From an uncultured Acidobacteriia bacterium (lineage in GTDB: Bacteria > Acidobacteriota > Terriglobia > Bryobacterales > Bryobacteraceae), in NCBI GenBank assembly GCA_903900705.1, contig CAIUOG010000161.1, positions 1 to 35,008 of the forward strand: a stretch of 35,008 bases of DNA, given 5' to 3'. A program made the position numbers and the translations under genes. The notes under the pieces are model-generated. The model had not been told where the DNA came from. It did not search any database and saw only the letters and a list, made by a program, of their open reading frames with translations. Below are positions 25,208 to 34,184 of the stretch, piece after piece. Positions within the stretch are counted from its first letter, which is position 1, and every line of letters begins with the position of its first letter.

Positions 25208-26121
25208 TCATGGACTTTCTGATCGCCGCCGCGCTGATGGGCGGCATGGGCGCGATTCTCGCCGTTGTTCTCGCCATTGCCGACCGCAAATTCTACGTCT
25301 GGGAAGACCCCCGCATCAATCAGGTGGAGGCTCTGCTGCCCCACGCCAACTGCGGCGCCTGTGGCTGCGCGGGCTGCCATGCGTTCGCCGAAAAAGCCGT
25401 GAATGGCGAGATTTCTCCCGGCAAGTGCACCGTCAACAGCCCGGAAGGTATCGCCGCCGTGGCCGCCCTCTTAAAGGTCGCCGCCGGCTCCGAAGAAAAG
25501 CGCGTGGCCCGCCTCGCCTGCGCCGGTGGCACGCACGTCGCCCGCCAGAAAGCGCAATACAGCGGCCTCGAATCCTGCCGCGCCGCCGCCCTCGTCAACG
25601 GTGGCGGTAAGGGCTGCAGCTGGGGTTGTCTCGGTCTTGCCGACTGCCGCCGCGCCTGTGACTTCAACGCCATTCACATGGACGCGCACGGCCTCCCCGT
25701 CGTCACCGAAAGCCGCTGCACCGCCTGTGGTGATTGCGTCGAAGCCTGTCCCAAGGGCCTCTTCTCGCTCCACGTGGTCAGCCACCGTCTCTGGGTCGCC
25801 TGCCGCAATCTCCTGCAGGGTGACGCCGCCGAAGCCGAGTGCGAAGTCGCCTGCACCGCCTGCGGCCGCTGCGCCGTGGATGCTCCCGCGGGCCTCATCA
25901 GTATCACGAACAATCTGGCGGTGGTCGACTACTCAAAGAACCGCCTCGCAACGCAGGTCCCCATCGAACGCTGCCCCACTGGCGCAATCGTGTGGATCGA
26001 TGAAAAGAAGGGCGTGGTAAAGGGCATGGAGGCGAAGCGGATTACCCGCAAATCTCCGCTCCCCGTGGCATTGGCGCTACTACCAGTTGGCGCAGCTTCA
26101 GAAATGAAAGGGTCCAGGTGA
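25204..26121 (+). CDS. rnfB: Rnf complex subunit B, multi-cluster ferredoxin-like subunit
   Basis: This is a 305-residue protein with an N-terminal membrane helix (MIMDFLIAAALMGGMGAILA). An NCGACGCAGC-type Fe-S module follows (Cys50, 53, 55/58 and Cys75 in PGKC). A first ferredoxin pair comes next (CSWGCLGLADCRRACDFNAI, then CTACGDCVEACPKG), then a second pair that is incomplete: CTACGRCAVDAPAG has Ala227 instead of the fourth Cys, and the last motif keeps only Cys257 in ERCPTGAI. RnfB is the electron entry point that takes low-potential electrons from ferredoxin. It is the first rnf gene here; AGGTG near its end doubles as the ribosome site of the oxidoreductase gene, 7 bases on. Hydrophobic ALALLPVGAA lies at the C-terminus. 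Confidence 0.95.
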   Translation: MIMDFLIAAALMGGMGAILAVVLAIADRKFYVWEDPRINQVEALLPHANCGACGCAGCHAFAEKAVNGEISPGKCTVNSPEGIAAVAALLKVAAGSEEKRVARLACAGGTHVARQKAQYSGLESCRAAALVNGGGKGCSWGCLGLADCRRACDFNAIHMDAHGLPVVTESRCTACGDCVEACPKGLFSLHVVSHRLWVACRNLLQGDAAEAECEVACTACGRCAVDAPAGLISITNNLAVVDYSKNRLATQVPIERCPTGAIVWIDEKKGVVKGMEAKRITRKSPLPVALALLPVGAASEMKGSR

Positions 26122-26128
26122 ACCGATA

Positions 26129-29100
26129 ATGGCATTCTTTTCGAGCAAGGCGGTGACCCCGCGCACGTTCTCCTATCCGGGAGTCCGCCAGGCCATGGAC
26201 GGCAATACCGCCGTCATCATGTGCGAACGCGAATCGACTGACGCGGCCGGAGCCTACCCCATCACGCCTTCCACGCAGATGGGCGAATACTGGGCCGAAG
26301 AATCGGCAAAAGGGCATATCAATATATCGGATCGCCCCCTGATCTTCATTGAACCCGAAGGAGAACATGCCGCCGCGGCCGTCACCGCCGGCCTTTCCAT
26401 GACCGGTCTGCGCGCCACCAACTTCTCCTCGGGCCAGGGCATCGCCTACATGCATGAGTCGCTCTATGCCGCCGTCGGCAAGCGCCTCACCTATGTGCTC
26501 AACATGGGTTGCCGCGCCATGACCAAGGCCACGCTCAACGTTCATGCGGGCCATGACGATTACCACTGCGTCGATGACACCGGCTTCTTCCAGGTCTTCG
26601 GCAAGAGCGCCCAGGAAGTCTGCGATCTCAACATCATTTCTCACCGCATCGCCGAGCTCGCTCTCACGCCCGGCATCTGCGCGCAGGATGGCTTCCTCAC
26701 CACCCATCTCATCGAATCGCTGCTCTTACCCGAGCGCGAACTCATCCGCCGGTATCTGGGCCGCCCGGACGATATTATCGATACTCCCACCCCCGCCCAG
26801 CGCATTCTCTTCGGCAATACGCGTCGTCGCATTCCCGAACTCTGGACCGTCGATAACCCGGTCATGATCGGCACCGTGCAGAACCAGGACGCTTACATGC
26901 AGAGCGTCGCCGCCCAGCGCCCCTTCTTCTTCGAACACCTGCCCGCCCTCACCGAACAGGCGATGGAAGAGTATTTCGAACTCACCGGCCGCCGCTACAG
27001 CCGCGTCAGCACCTATCGGATGGAAGATGCCGAGTACGTGATTCTCGGCATGGGCAGCATGCTCGTCACCGCCGAAGCCGTGGCCGATTATCTCCGCGCC
27101 ACCCGTAAAATCGCGGTCGGCGTCGTGAACCTCACCATGTTCCGCCCGTTCCCCGGCGACCTTCTCGGCGCCCTGCTCAAAGGCCGCAAAGGCGTGGCCG
27201 TGCTGGAACGCGTCGATCAGCCTCTCGCCTCCGATCTGCCTCTCATGCGCGAACTCCGCGCCTCGCTCGGCAAGTGCTCGGAAAACGGTCTCAGCGCCAG
27301 CGGCAGCCTGCCTTATCCCGACCACGCCTCTTACCGTCAGCCCGGTGATCTGCCGCCGCTCTACTCCGGTTCCTTCGGTCTCGGCAGCCGCGACCTGCAG
27401 CCCGAAGGCATCATCGGCGCAATCGAAAACATGCTGCCGGCGGGGCCGAAGAAGAAGTTCTTCTATCTCTCCATCGACTTCCTCCACGACAAGCCCTTCA
27501 CGCCCAAACAGGAACTGCATCAGATTCAGATTGCTGATTCCTATTCCGGCGTGAAAGACCTGGTCGTGCACGGCAGTGAGAATCCCAACCTGATGCCGAA
27601 AAACAGCATCACCGTCCGCATGCACTCCGTCGGCGGCTGGGGAGCAATTACCACCGGTAAGAACCTCGCGATGACCCTGTTTGACCTGCTCGGTTATCAC
27701 ATCAAGGCCAATCCCAAGTACGGCTCGGAAAAGAAGGGCCAGCCCACCACTTACTATCTCTCCGCCGCGCCCGAACCCATCCGGATGAACTGCGACTACT
27801 TCTATGTCGACGTCGTCCTCTCGCCCGACCCCAACGTCTTCCTGCACTCCAACCCGCTCGCCGGCCTCAAGCGCGGCGGCGTCTTCATTCTCCAGAGCGC
27901 GCATGAGACCACCGAAGCCGTCTGGGCGCAGATTCCCGAGAAATTCCAGCGCATTATCATCGAAAACGATATTAAGGTTTTCCATCTCGACGCCTTCCAG
28001 ATTGCCCGCGAAGAAGCCACCGACCCCGAACTCCAGTTCCGCATGCAGGGCATAGCTTTTCAGGGCGCTTTCTTCGCCGTCTCGCCCGTCATGGGCCAGG
28101 CCAGCCTCACCGAAGAAACTCTGTTTGAAGCCATCCGCTCACAGCTGCAGCACAAGTTCGGCGGCAAGGGCGCGCGTGTCGTCGAAGACAACATCCGCGT
28201 CGTCCGTCGCGGCTTCGATCAGGTTCGCGAAATCAAAGACAAGAAGATCTCGGCCATCGCCGCCGTTCTCCGCAAAGCGCCCGACCTTCCCGCCATGCTC
28301 AAAGGTCGTCCCGCCAGTGCCGACCTCACTACCGACATCCACCGCTTCTGGGAACAGACCGGCAACTTCTACATCGGCGGCAAAGGCAACGACAATCTGG
28401 CTGACCCCTTCATCGGCCTCAGCTTCATCCCCGCCGCCACCGGCGTCTTTCGCGACATGTCCGGTGTCCGCTTCGACCATCCCACGTGGCTTCCCGAAAA
28501 CTGCACCGCCTGCGGCTCCTGCTATACCATCTGCCCGGATAGCGCGATCCCCGCGCTCGTCCACCCCATCAGCGCTGTCCTCGAAACCGCGCTGAAGGCC
28601 GTGCAGGATACCGGCGTCAGCCCCAAACACCTGCCCCGCGCCATCCGCACTCTCGAACAGAAACTGCGGCCCATGCTCCAGGCCGCCGGTGAAAAAGCCA
28701 ATGTCCGCGCGCTGATGGCCGATGCCATCCACCTCACCTCGGAAAGCCTCTTCAAAACCGATGGCCCGGATCGCCTCGAACTCGACCACGAACTGGAACT
28801 CCTGCAGCAGGCCATGGGCGACTACAAGTTCTCCCTCACCCAGCCCTACTGGTCCGTCAAAGAGAAGAAGCAGAAGGGCTCCGGCGGCCTGCTCTCCATC
28901 ACCATCAATCCCTACACCTGCAAGGGCTGCATGGAGTGCGTCAAGGTCTGCAATGACGACGCGCTCCGCCCCGTCCCCCAGACGCCCGATTCGCTCGATA
29001 GTCTCCGCCGCGGCTGGAACTTCTGGCAGGCCCTGCCCACCACCTCACCCGAATACATCCGTATTGAGAATCTCGATGAACGCATCGGCGCTCTCGAAAC

Positions 29101-31081
29101 CCTCTTACTCGATAAGAAGAACTATCTCGGCATGACCGGCGGCGATGGCGCCTGCCTCGGCTGCGGCGAGAAGACCGTTGTGCACCTCTTCACCGCCACC
29201 GTGGAAGCCCTCATGCAGCCGCGCGTCGCGAAGCAGGTCGCGAAGCTTGACGACCTCATTCAGCAGCTCGACCAGCACATCCGTCTCCGCCTCGCCGGCA
29301 CCATGGACCTCAGCGACAGCCATCGCGTCGAAGAAGCCCTCGGCAAACTGCGCGATAAGGACGTCACCCTCGCCAGCTTCTCCGAAACGCTCGACGAACG
29401 CCACAGCGGCAAAACCATCGATTCCGACTGGCTCCGCTGGGCCACGCAACTGCTCGCGAAGCTGAAGCACCTGCGCTGGCAGTACACCGAAGGCGTCACC
29501 AAACGGGGCCGCGCCAGCATGGGCATCATCAACTCCACCGGCTGCACCTCCGTCTGGGCGTCCACTTATCCCTTCAACCCCTACCCATTCCCCTGGGCGA
29601 ATAACCTCTTCCAGGATTCGCCGTCCACGGCCATGGGCCTGTTTGAAGGCCACATGTCCCGCATGGCCGATGGCTTCCGCGCCATCCGCATGGCGGAAAT
29701 CGAACTGAAATCCGGCTATAACAAGCAAAAGCACGAGGAATACTTCACTTATTTCAACTGGAAACAGTTCACCGATGATGAATTCCACCTCTGCCCCCCC
29801 GTTGTCGCTATCGGCGGCGACGGAGCCATGTTCGATATCGGCTTCCAGAACCTCTCCCGCATGATGATGTCCGGCAAGCCCATCAAGGTTCTCATCCTCG
29901 ATACGCAGGTCTACTCGAACACCGGCGGCCAGGCCTGCACCTCCGGCTTCACCGGCCAGGTGTCAGACATGGCGCAGTACGGCAAAGCCGCGCAGGGCAA
30001 GGAGGAAATCCGCAAGGAAATCTCCATCATCGCCATGGCGCACCGCACCACCTACGTGATGCAGAGCAGCATCTCCAATCCCACGCATTTAATCGAAGGC
30101 TTCATCGAAGGCATCAACGCCCGCGTCCCCGCTCTCTTCACGGTCTACAGCCCCTGCATGCCGGAACACGGCATCGCCGACGATCTCGCCGAACACCAGA
30201 GCAAGCTCGCCGTCGAATCCCGAGCCTATCCGCTCATCCGCTATAACCCCGAAAAAGGCCCCCTGCCCGAGCAGTGCTTCGACCTCGAAGGCAACCCCTC
30301 GCTCGAAACCGACTGGCCTTCGTACAACCTGCAATACACCGATGAGGATGGCGCCAACAAGAGCATGGAACTGCCCATGACCTTTGCCGATTTCGCCGTC
30401 ACCGAAGGCCGCTTCCGCAAACAGTTCCGCACCGTCCCGCGCGATGCCTGGAACGACAACATGGTCCCGCTTACCGAATATCTCGATCTCTCCACCGATG
30501 ATCGCGATGGCAAATTCCCCTTCATCTGGGCCGTGAATCTGAAAAACCGCCTCATCCGCGTCATCCCCGCCGCGCCCCTCGTGCGGTCCTGCGAAGACCG
30601 CCGCAACTTCTGGCGGATGCTGAAGTCCCTCGCCGGAGTTCGCGAAGTGGTCTCCTCCGTCCCGGCCGATCAGGTCCGCGCCGAATTCGCCCAAAGCGTG
30701 GCCGCGAAGCTTCTCGAATGGGCTGGTGGCGGCGCGGTTCCCCCCGCCGCTCCGGTCGCCATTCCCGCCGCGTCCGCCCCGCTGACCGCGATCCCCGCCG
30801 CTGTACCGGCTCCTGCCGCCGGTGGCGAAGGCTACATCGCGCCCTGGATCGAATCCGCCAACTGCACCTCCTGCGACGAATGCATCGGCATTAATCGAAA
30901 AATCTTCGCTTATGACGAACACAAGCATGCTTATGTGAAAGATCCGAAGGGTGGCCCGTACAAAGACCTGGTCCGCGCGGCGGAGAAATGCACCGCGCAG
31001 ATCATCCACCCCGGCACCCCCGCGGATCCCAATGAGAAGGATGCCGACAAGCTGCTGAAGCGCGCGGCGAAGTACAACTAA
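26129..31081 (+). CDS. nifJ: Pyruvate:ferredoxin oxidoreductase, extended, with C-terminal ferredoxin domain
   Basis: This is a 1,650-residue single-chain 2-oxoacid:ferredoxin oxidoreductase; usual NifJ/PFOR chains are near 1,170-1,200. Order: alpha domain (1-~430, ESTDAAGAYPITPSTQ), gamma domain (~489-690, MHSVGGWGAITTGKNLA), then the EKR-type region. Two [4Fe-4S] motifs follow (Cys792/795/798/802 and Cys931/934/937/941, about 130 residues apart). The TPP domain has Cys1009/Cys1012, N1135-STGC, GDG at 1230-1232 and NTGGQ at 1264-1268. A Pro/Ala linker (~1536-1570) leads to an extra single-cluster ferredoxin domain (Cys1579/1582/1585, Cys1621). It oxidises pyruvate with CoA to acetyl-CoA and CO2. 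Substrate choice among 2-oxoacids is inferred. It is flanked by rnfB (7 bases) and rnfC (9 bases). Confidence 0.92.
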   Translation: MAFFSSKAVTPRTFSYPGVRQAMDGNTAVIMCERESTDAAGAYPITPSTQMGEYWAEESAKGHINISDRPLIFIEPEGEHAAAAVTAGLSMTGLRATNFSSGQGIAYMHESLYAAVGKRLTYVLNMGCRAMTKATLNVHAGHDDYHCVDDTGFFQVFGKSAQEVCDLNIISHRIAELALTPGICAQDGFLTTHLIESLLLPERELIRRYLGRPDDIIDTPTPAQRILFGNTRRRIPELWTVDNPVMIGTVQNQDAYMQSVAAQRPFFFEHLPALTEQAMEEYFELTGRRYSRVSTYRMEDAEYVILGMGSMLVTAEAVADYLRATRKIAVGVVNLTMFRPFPGDLLGALLKGRKGVAVLERVDQPLASDLPLMRELRASLGKCSENGLSASGSLPYPDHASYRQPGDLPPLYSGSFGLGSRDLQPEGIIGAIENMLPAGPKKKFFYLSIDFLHDKPFTPKQELHQIQIADSYSGVKDLVVHGSENPNLMPKNSITVRMHSVGGWGAITTGKNLAMTLFDLLGYHIKANPKYGSEKKGQPTTYYLSAAPEPIRMNCDYFYVDVVLSPDPNVFLHSNPLAGLKRGGVFILQSAHETTEAVWAQIPEKFQRIIIENDIKVFHLDAFQIAREEATDPELQFRMQGIAFQGAFFAVSPVMGQASLTEETLFEAIRSQLQHKFGGKGARVVEDNIRVVRRGFDQVREIKDKKISAIAAVLRKAPDLPAMLKGRPASADLTTDIHRFWEQTGNFYIGGKGNDNLADPFIGLSFIPAATGVFRDMSGVRFDHPTWLPENCTACGSCYTICPDSAIPALVHPISAVLETALKAVQDTGVSPKHLPRAIRTLEQKLRPMLQAAGEKANVRALMADAIHLTSESLFKTDGPDRLELDHELELLQQAMGDYKFSLTQPYWSVKEKKQKGSGGLLSITINPYTCKGCMECVKVCNDDALRPVPQTPDSLDSLRRGWNFWQALPTTSPEYIRIENLDERIGALETLLLDKKNYLGMTGGDGACLGCGEKTVVHLFTATVEALMQPRVAKQVAKLDDLIQQLDQHIRLRLAGTMDLSDSHRVEEALGKLRDKDVTLASFSETLDERHSGKTIDSDWLRWATQLLAKLKHLRWQYTEGVTKRGRASMGIINSTGCTSVWASTYPFNPYPFPWANNLFQDSPSTAMGLFEGHMSRMADGFRAIRMAEIELKSGYNKQKHEEYFTYFNWKQFTDDEFHLCPPVVAIGGDGAMFDIGFQNLSRMMMSGKPIKVLILDTQVYSNTGGQACTSGFTGQVSDMAQYGKAAQGKEEIRKEISIIAMAHRTTYVMQSSISNPTHLIEGFIEGINARVPALFTVYSPCMPEHGIADDLAEHQSKLAVESRAYPLIRYNPEKGPLPEQCFDLEGNPSLETDWPSYNLQYTDEDGANKSMELPMTFADFAVTEGRFRKQFRTVPRDAWNDNMVPLTEYLDLSTDDRDGKFPFIWAVNLKNRLIRVIPAAPLVRSCEDRRNFWRMLKSLAGVREVVSSVPADQVRAEFAQSVAAKLLEWAGGGAVPPAAPVAIPAASAPLTAIPAAVPAPAAGGEGYIAPWIESANCTSCDECIGINRKIFAYDEHKHAYVKDPKGGPYKDLVRAAEKCTAQIIHPGTPADPNEKDADKLLKRAAKYN

Positions 31082-31090
31082 GGGCCCCCG

Positions 31091-32437
31091 ATGCCGCTAC
31101 TCGAAGCCATTACCGGCAAGCGTCTCTGGCGCGGAGTCCATGTCCCGGAACACAAGGAAGACACCGAACGTCTTCCCATCCGCCGCATGCCCTTCGCGCC
31201 CCTGCTGGTGATCCCTCTTTCGCAACACAACGGCGCGCCTTCCATCCCCATCGTGCACGAAGGGCAGGAAGTCGTCCGTGGCGAGCCCATCGCGAAAGCC
31301 GCCGGGTTCATGTCGATTCCCATGCACGCGCCCGCCACAGGCCGCGTGCAGCGCATTGCGCTCGCCCCAGGCGCGCGCGGTGAACTGGGCCTCGCCATTT
31401 ATCTTGCGCCCTACCTCAGCGCCAGCCAGGAGATCCTCTACGGCGCGCCCCGTGACATCGCCGATATGACTCCGGCGGAGATCGTCCAGGCCGTGCAGGA
31501 TACCGGCGTCGTCGGCCTCGGCGGCGCTGCCTTCCCCACCCACGTCAAACTCAAAGTCCCCGAAGGCCGCACCATCGATACCGTCGTCGTCAACGGCTGC
31601 GAATGCGAGCCCTATCTCACCACAGACCATCGCATCATGCTCGAACAGTCCGCGCAGGTGCTGCACGGCACGCGCGTCGCCATGAAGGCCCTGGGCGCGC
31701 CCCGCGCCGTCATCGGAGTGGAAGATAACAAGATGGATGCCGTGGCCGCCCTCCGGCAGGCCAATGGTTCCGCTACCGACATCACTGTCGAATCCGTGCC
31801 CGCCCGCTATCCGCAGGGCGCGGAAAAAATGCTGGTGAAGGTTCTGCTCAACCGTGAGGTCCCCTCCGCCGGCCTGCCCTCCGAAGTCGGCCTCGCCGTC
31901 TTCAACGTCGCCACGCTCGCTCAGATCGGCGACCTTCTCCCACGCCGCGGCGGACTCATCGAACGTGTCATCACCATCGCCGGGCCCGGCGTGAAGAAGC
32001 CCGGAAATTTTCTCGTCGCGCTCGGCACCCCCCTTCGCTGGGCGCTCGAACAGGCCGCCTGTACAGACCGCGTCTCCTCCGTGGTCCTGGGCGGCCCCAT
32101 GATGGGCGCGGCCGTCGGCTCGCTCGACGTCCCTGTTACCAAAGGCGTCAGCGGCATCCTTGTGTTGGAGGATGACCACGGCCCCGCCCATCACAATTAC
32201 ATCCATCCCTGCATCAAATGCGCCGCCTGCGTCGACGTCTGCCCCATGCACCTCAACCCGTCCCGCCTCGGCCTCCTCGCCCGCAAAGAACGCTACGAAG
32301 AGATGGAAACGGACTTTCACCTGATGGACTGCTTTGAATGCGGCTGCTGCAGCTACGTCTGCCCCTCACAGATTCCGCTCGTGCAGTATTTCCGCATCTC
32401 GAAACAGATGAACCGCGAAAGGAAGGCCCGCGCATGA
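31091..32437 (+). CDS. rnfC: Rnf complex subunit C (NADH/FMN and Fe-S subunit)
   Basis: This is a 448-residue peripheral subunit. The N-terminal barrel/biotinyl-like part holds IPMHAPATGRVQRI (~75-90). The flavin/NADH-binding fold has GVVGLGGAAFPTHVKL and VVNGCECEPYLTTDH (~140-180), then GVEDNK and the SLBB-like region. The C-terminal ferredoxin-like domain has two full motifs: Cys374/377/380/384 and Cys414/417/420/424. RnfC passes electrons to NAD+ (or takes them in reverse). All key motifs are intact and the length is normal for the long-lived bacterial form without a long repeat tail. Its TGA overlaps the rnfD ATG (32434), so the two are translationally coupled. Confidence 0.96.
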   Translation: MPLLEAITGKRLWRGVHVPEHKEDTERLPIRRMPFAPLLVIPLSQHNGAPSIPIVHEGQEVVRGEPIAKAAGFMSIPMHAPATGRVQRIALAPGARGELGLAIYLAPYLSASQEILYGAPRDIADMTPAEIVQAVQDTGVVGLGGAAFPTHVKLKVPEGRTIDTVVVNGCECEPYLTTDHRIMLEQSAQVLHGTRVAMKALGAPRAVIGVEDNKMDAVAALRQANGSATDITVESVPARYPQGAEKMLVKVLLNREVPSAGLPSEVGLAVFNVATLAQIGDLLPRRGGLIERVITIAGPGVKKPGNFLVALGTPLRWALEQAACTDRVSSVVLGGPMMGAAVGSLDVPVTKGVSGILVLEDDHGPAHHNYIHPCIKCAACVDVCPMHLNPSRLGLLARKERYEEMETDFHLMDCFECGCCSYVCPSQIPLVQYFRISKQMNRERKARA

Positions 32438-33498
32438 GTTCCGCCAGGGTTGCCGAAAGGGTTCTGGAAGTTCGCACCTCGCCGCATGCTCACAACGCCA
32501 TGTCGGTGGAGAAGATCATGCGCAACGTGGTCTTCGCCCTGCTGCCCATCTCCGCCTACGCGGTCTGGATGTTCGGCATCAGCGCTTTCTTCCTCCTCGT
32601 CACTACTACGCTGGCCTCCCTCGCCACCGAATCCGCCGCCTGCCGCATGAGCGGCAAGCGCTCTTCCATCGGAGACTACAGCGCCGTCATCACCGGCCTT
32701 CTGCTGGGCCTCACGCTGCCCCCCGGCCTGCCTCTCTGGATGGGCGCCCTCGGCGCGTTCATCGCCGTCGGCCCCGGCAAAATGGTCTTCGGCGGCCTGG
32801 GCTTCAACGTCTTCAACCCCGCGCTCGTCGGCCGCGCTTTCCTGCAGGCCGCCTTCCCTGTCGCCATCACCGCTTACACGCCCGCCAAAGCGCTCGGGCG
32901 CTTCACGGAATTCATCCCCTCTTCCCTCGCCTGGCCCTTCATGAAGGCCGCCCCGGTCACCGAATGGATGGCCCGCGTCCGCGTCGATGGCTTCACCGGC
33001 GCAACCCCTCTCATGCTGCGGAAGTTTGACCACATCCAGACAGACCCCTGGTCCATGTTCCTCGGCGAACGCGCCGGCTCCACGGGCGAAACAGCCGCGC
33101 TGCTCATCTTCGTCTGCGGCCTCTATCTCATCATCCGGAAATTCATGGACTGGCGCGTCCCCGCCGCCATGCTCCTCAGCGCCATCGCCGTCGCCGAGGC
33201 CTTTCATCTGGCCGACGCCGCGCGCTATCCCGGCCCCCTCTTCGTGCTGCTTTCCGGTGGCCTCGTCCTCGGCGCAATGTTCATGGCGACCGACCCCGTC
33301 GGTTCCCCCGTCACCCCCCGGGGCATGTGGATCTACGGCATCCTGATGGGCGCCATGACCGTTCTCATCCGCTTCCTCGGCGGCCTCGCCGAAGGCGTCA
33401 TGTATGCCATCCTGCTGGGCAACGCCTTCTCGCCGCTGATCGATAATCTGACCCAGCCAAAAACCTACGGAGAACGCAGAAAGGCGGTGGCGAAATGA
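32434..33498 (+). CDS. rnfD: Rnf complex subunit D (integral membrane, FMN-bearing)
   Basis: This is a 354-residue membrane protein from the ATG at 32434, which overlaps the rnfC stop; an in-frame start 96 bases upstream is inside rnfC and is less likely. It has about eight to ten membrane spans and the NqrB/RnfD signature regions (SPHAHNAMSVEKIMRNVVFA and GPGKMVFGGLGFNVFNPALV). The covalent-FMN motif is intact in DGFTGATPL, with Thr191 the expected attachment site. It forms part of the ion-translocating membrane core. The stop overlaps rnfG by four bases. ApbE next to the operon is the presumed enzyme that loads the FMN. Confidence 0.95.
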   Translation: MSSARVAERVLEVRTSPHAHNAMSVEKIMRNVVFALLPISAYAVWMFGISAFFLLVTTTLASLATESAACRMSGKRSSIGDYSAVITGLLLGLTLPPGLPLWMGALGAFIAVGPGKMVFGGLGFNVFNPALVGRAFLQAAFPVAITAYTPAKALGRFTEFIPSSLAWPFMKAAPVTEWMARVRVDGFTGATPLMLRKFDHIQTDPWSMFLGERAGSTGETAALLIFVCGLYLIIRKFMDWRVPAAMLLSAIAVAEAFHLADAARYPGPLFVLLSGGLVLGAMFMATDPVGSPVTPRGMWIYGILMGAMTVLIRFLGGLAEGVMYAILLGNAFSPLIDNLTQPKTYGERRKAVAK

Positions 33499-34181
33499 GT
33501 CAGCTGATTCCTCCGCCGGAAAGCGCTCCTTCGCGCGAAAACAGCATCCGCATGGTGCGCCTGCTCGGCACGGTCTCGCTCATGTGCGGCGTGCTCATCG
33601 TCGGCACCAACCTCGCCACGCGCGACCGCATCCGGCAGAACCAGGAAACCATCATGCGGGATTCGGTTGCCGAACTCCTGCCCGGCGTAAAGAAGCAGGT
33701 CGTCTACTCCATCGCCGCCAAAGGCGAACTCAAAGTGATGAACGGCATCGAGGGCGAAGGCCAGCGCTTCTTCGCCGGCTATGATGCCCAGGGCAAACTC
33801 GCGGGCGTCGTGATTGAAGCCGGGGAGCGCGGCTATGCCGACGTCATTTCCGCCCTCTACTCCTACTCGCCCGCCACGCAGACCATCATCGGCTTCAAGG
33901 TGGTGGACATGCGCGAAACACCCGGTCTTGGCGACCGCGTACGCAGCGATGAGGGCTTCCTCGCCAACTTCAAACAGCTCGACGCCCGCGTGGAGAACGG
34001 GAAGGAAGTCCATCCCATCGTCACCGTCAAACACGGCGCCAAAAAGAACCCCTGGGAGATCGATGCCATCTCCGGCGCAACCATCTCCTCCCGTGCCGTC
34101 GGGCGCATGCTGCAGAAAAGCGTGGAGAACGTCACTCCGGTGATTCAGAAAAATCTCGACCGCATTGAGCGAGGACAGTAA
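33495..34181 (+). CDS. rnfG: Rnf complex subunit G (periplasmic FMN subunit)
   Basis: This is a 228-residue protein with an N-terminal membrane anchor (MVRLLGTVSLMCGVLIVGTN, about 16-35) and a periplasmic FMN-binding domain. Landmarks are GYDAQGKLAGVVIEAGERGY, KVVDMRETPGLGDRV and the flavinylation motif DAISGATISS, where Thr196 should carry FMN through a phosphoester link. The start overlaps the rnfD stop (ATGA at 33495). The next gene begins 3 bases after its stop. Nothing is missing; the length is typical of the family. Confidence 0.95.
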   Translation: MSQLIPPPESAPSRENSIRMVRLLGTVSLMCGVLIVGTNLATRDRIRQNQETIMRDSVAELLPGVKKQVVYSIAAKGELKVMNGIEGEGQRFFAGYDAQGKLAGVVIEAGERGYADVISALYSYSPATQTIIGFKVVDMRETPGLGDRVRSDEGFLANFKQLDARVENGKEVHPIVTVKHGAKKNPWEIDAISGATISSRAVGRMLQKSVENVTPVIQKNLDRIERGQ

Positions 34182-34184
34182 GCC

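Noticed and set aside
26726-27985. A 419-codon minus-strand frame inside the PFOR gene, and similar long frames opposite rnfC, infC and the permease
   Set aside because: These are composition-driven shadows (Gly/Asp/Glu/Ala-rich, no recognisable fold); the plus-strand frames carry clear family motifs.
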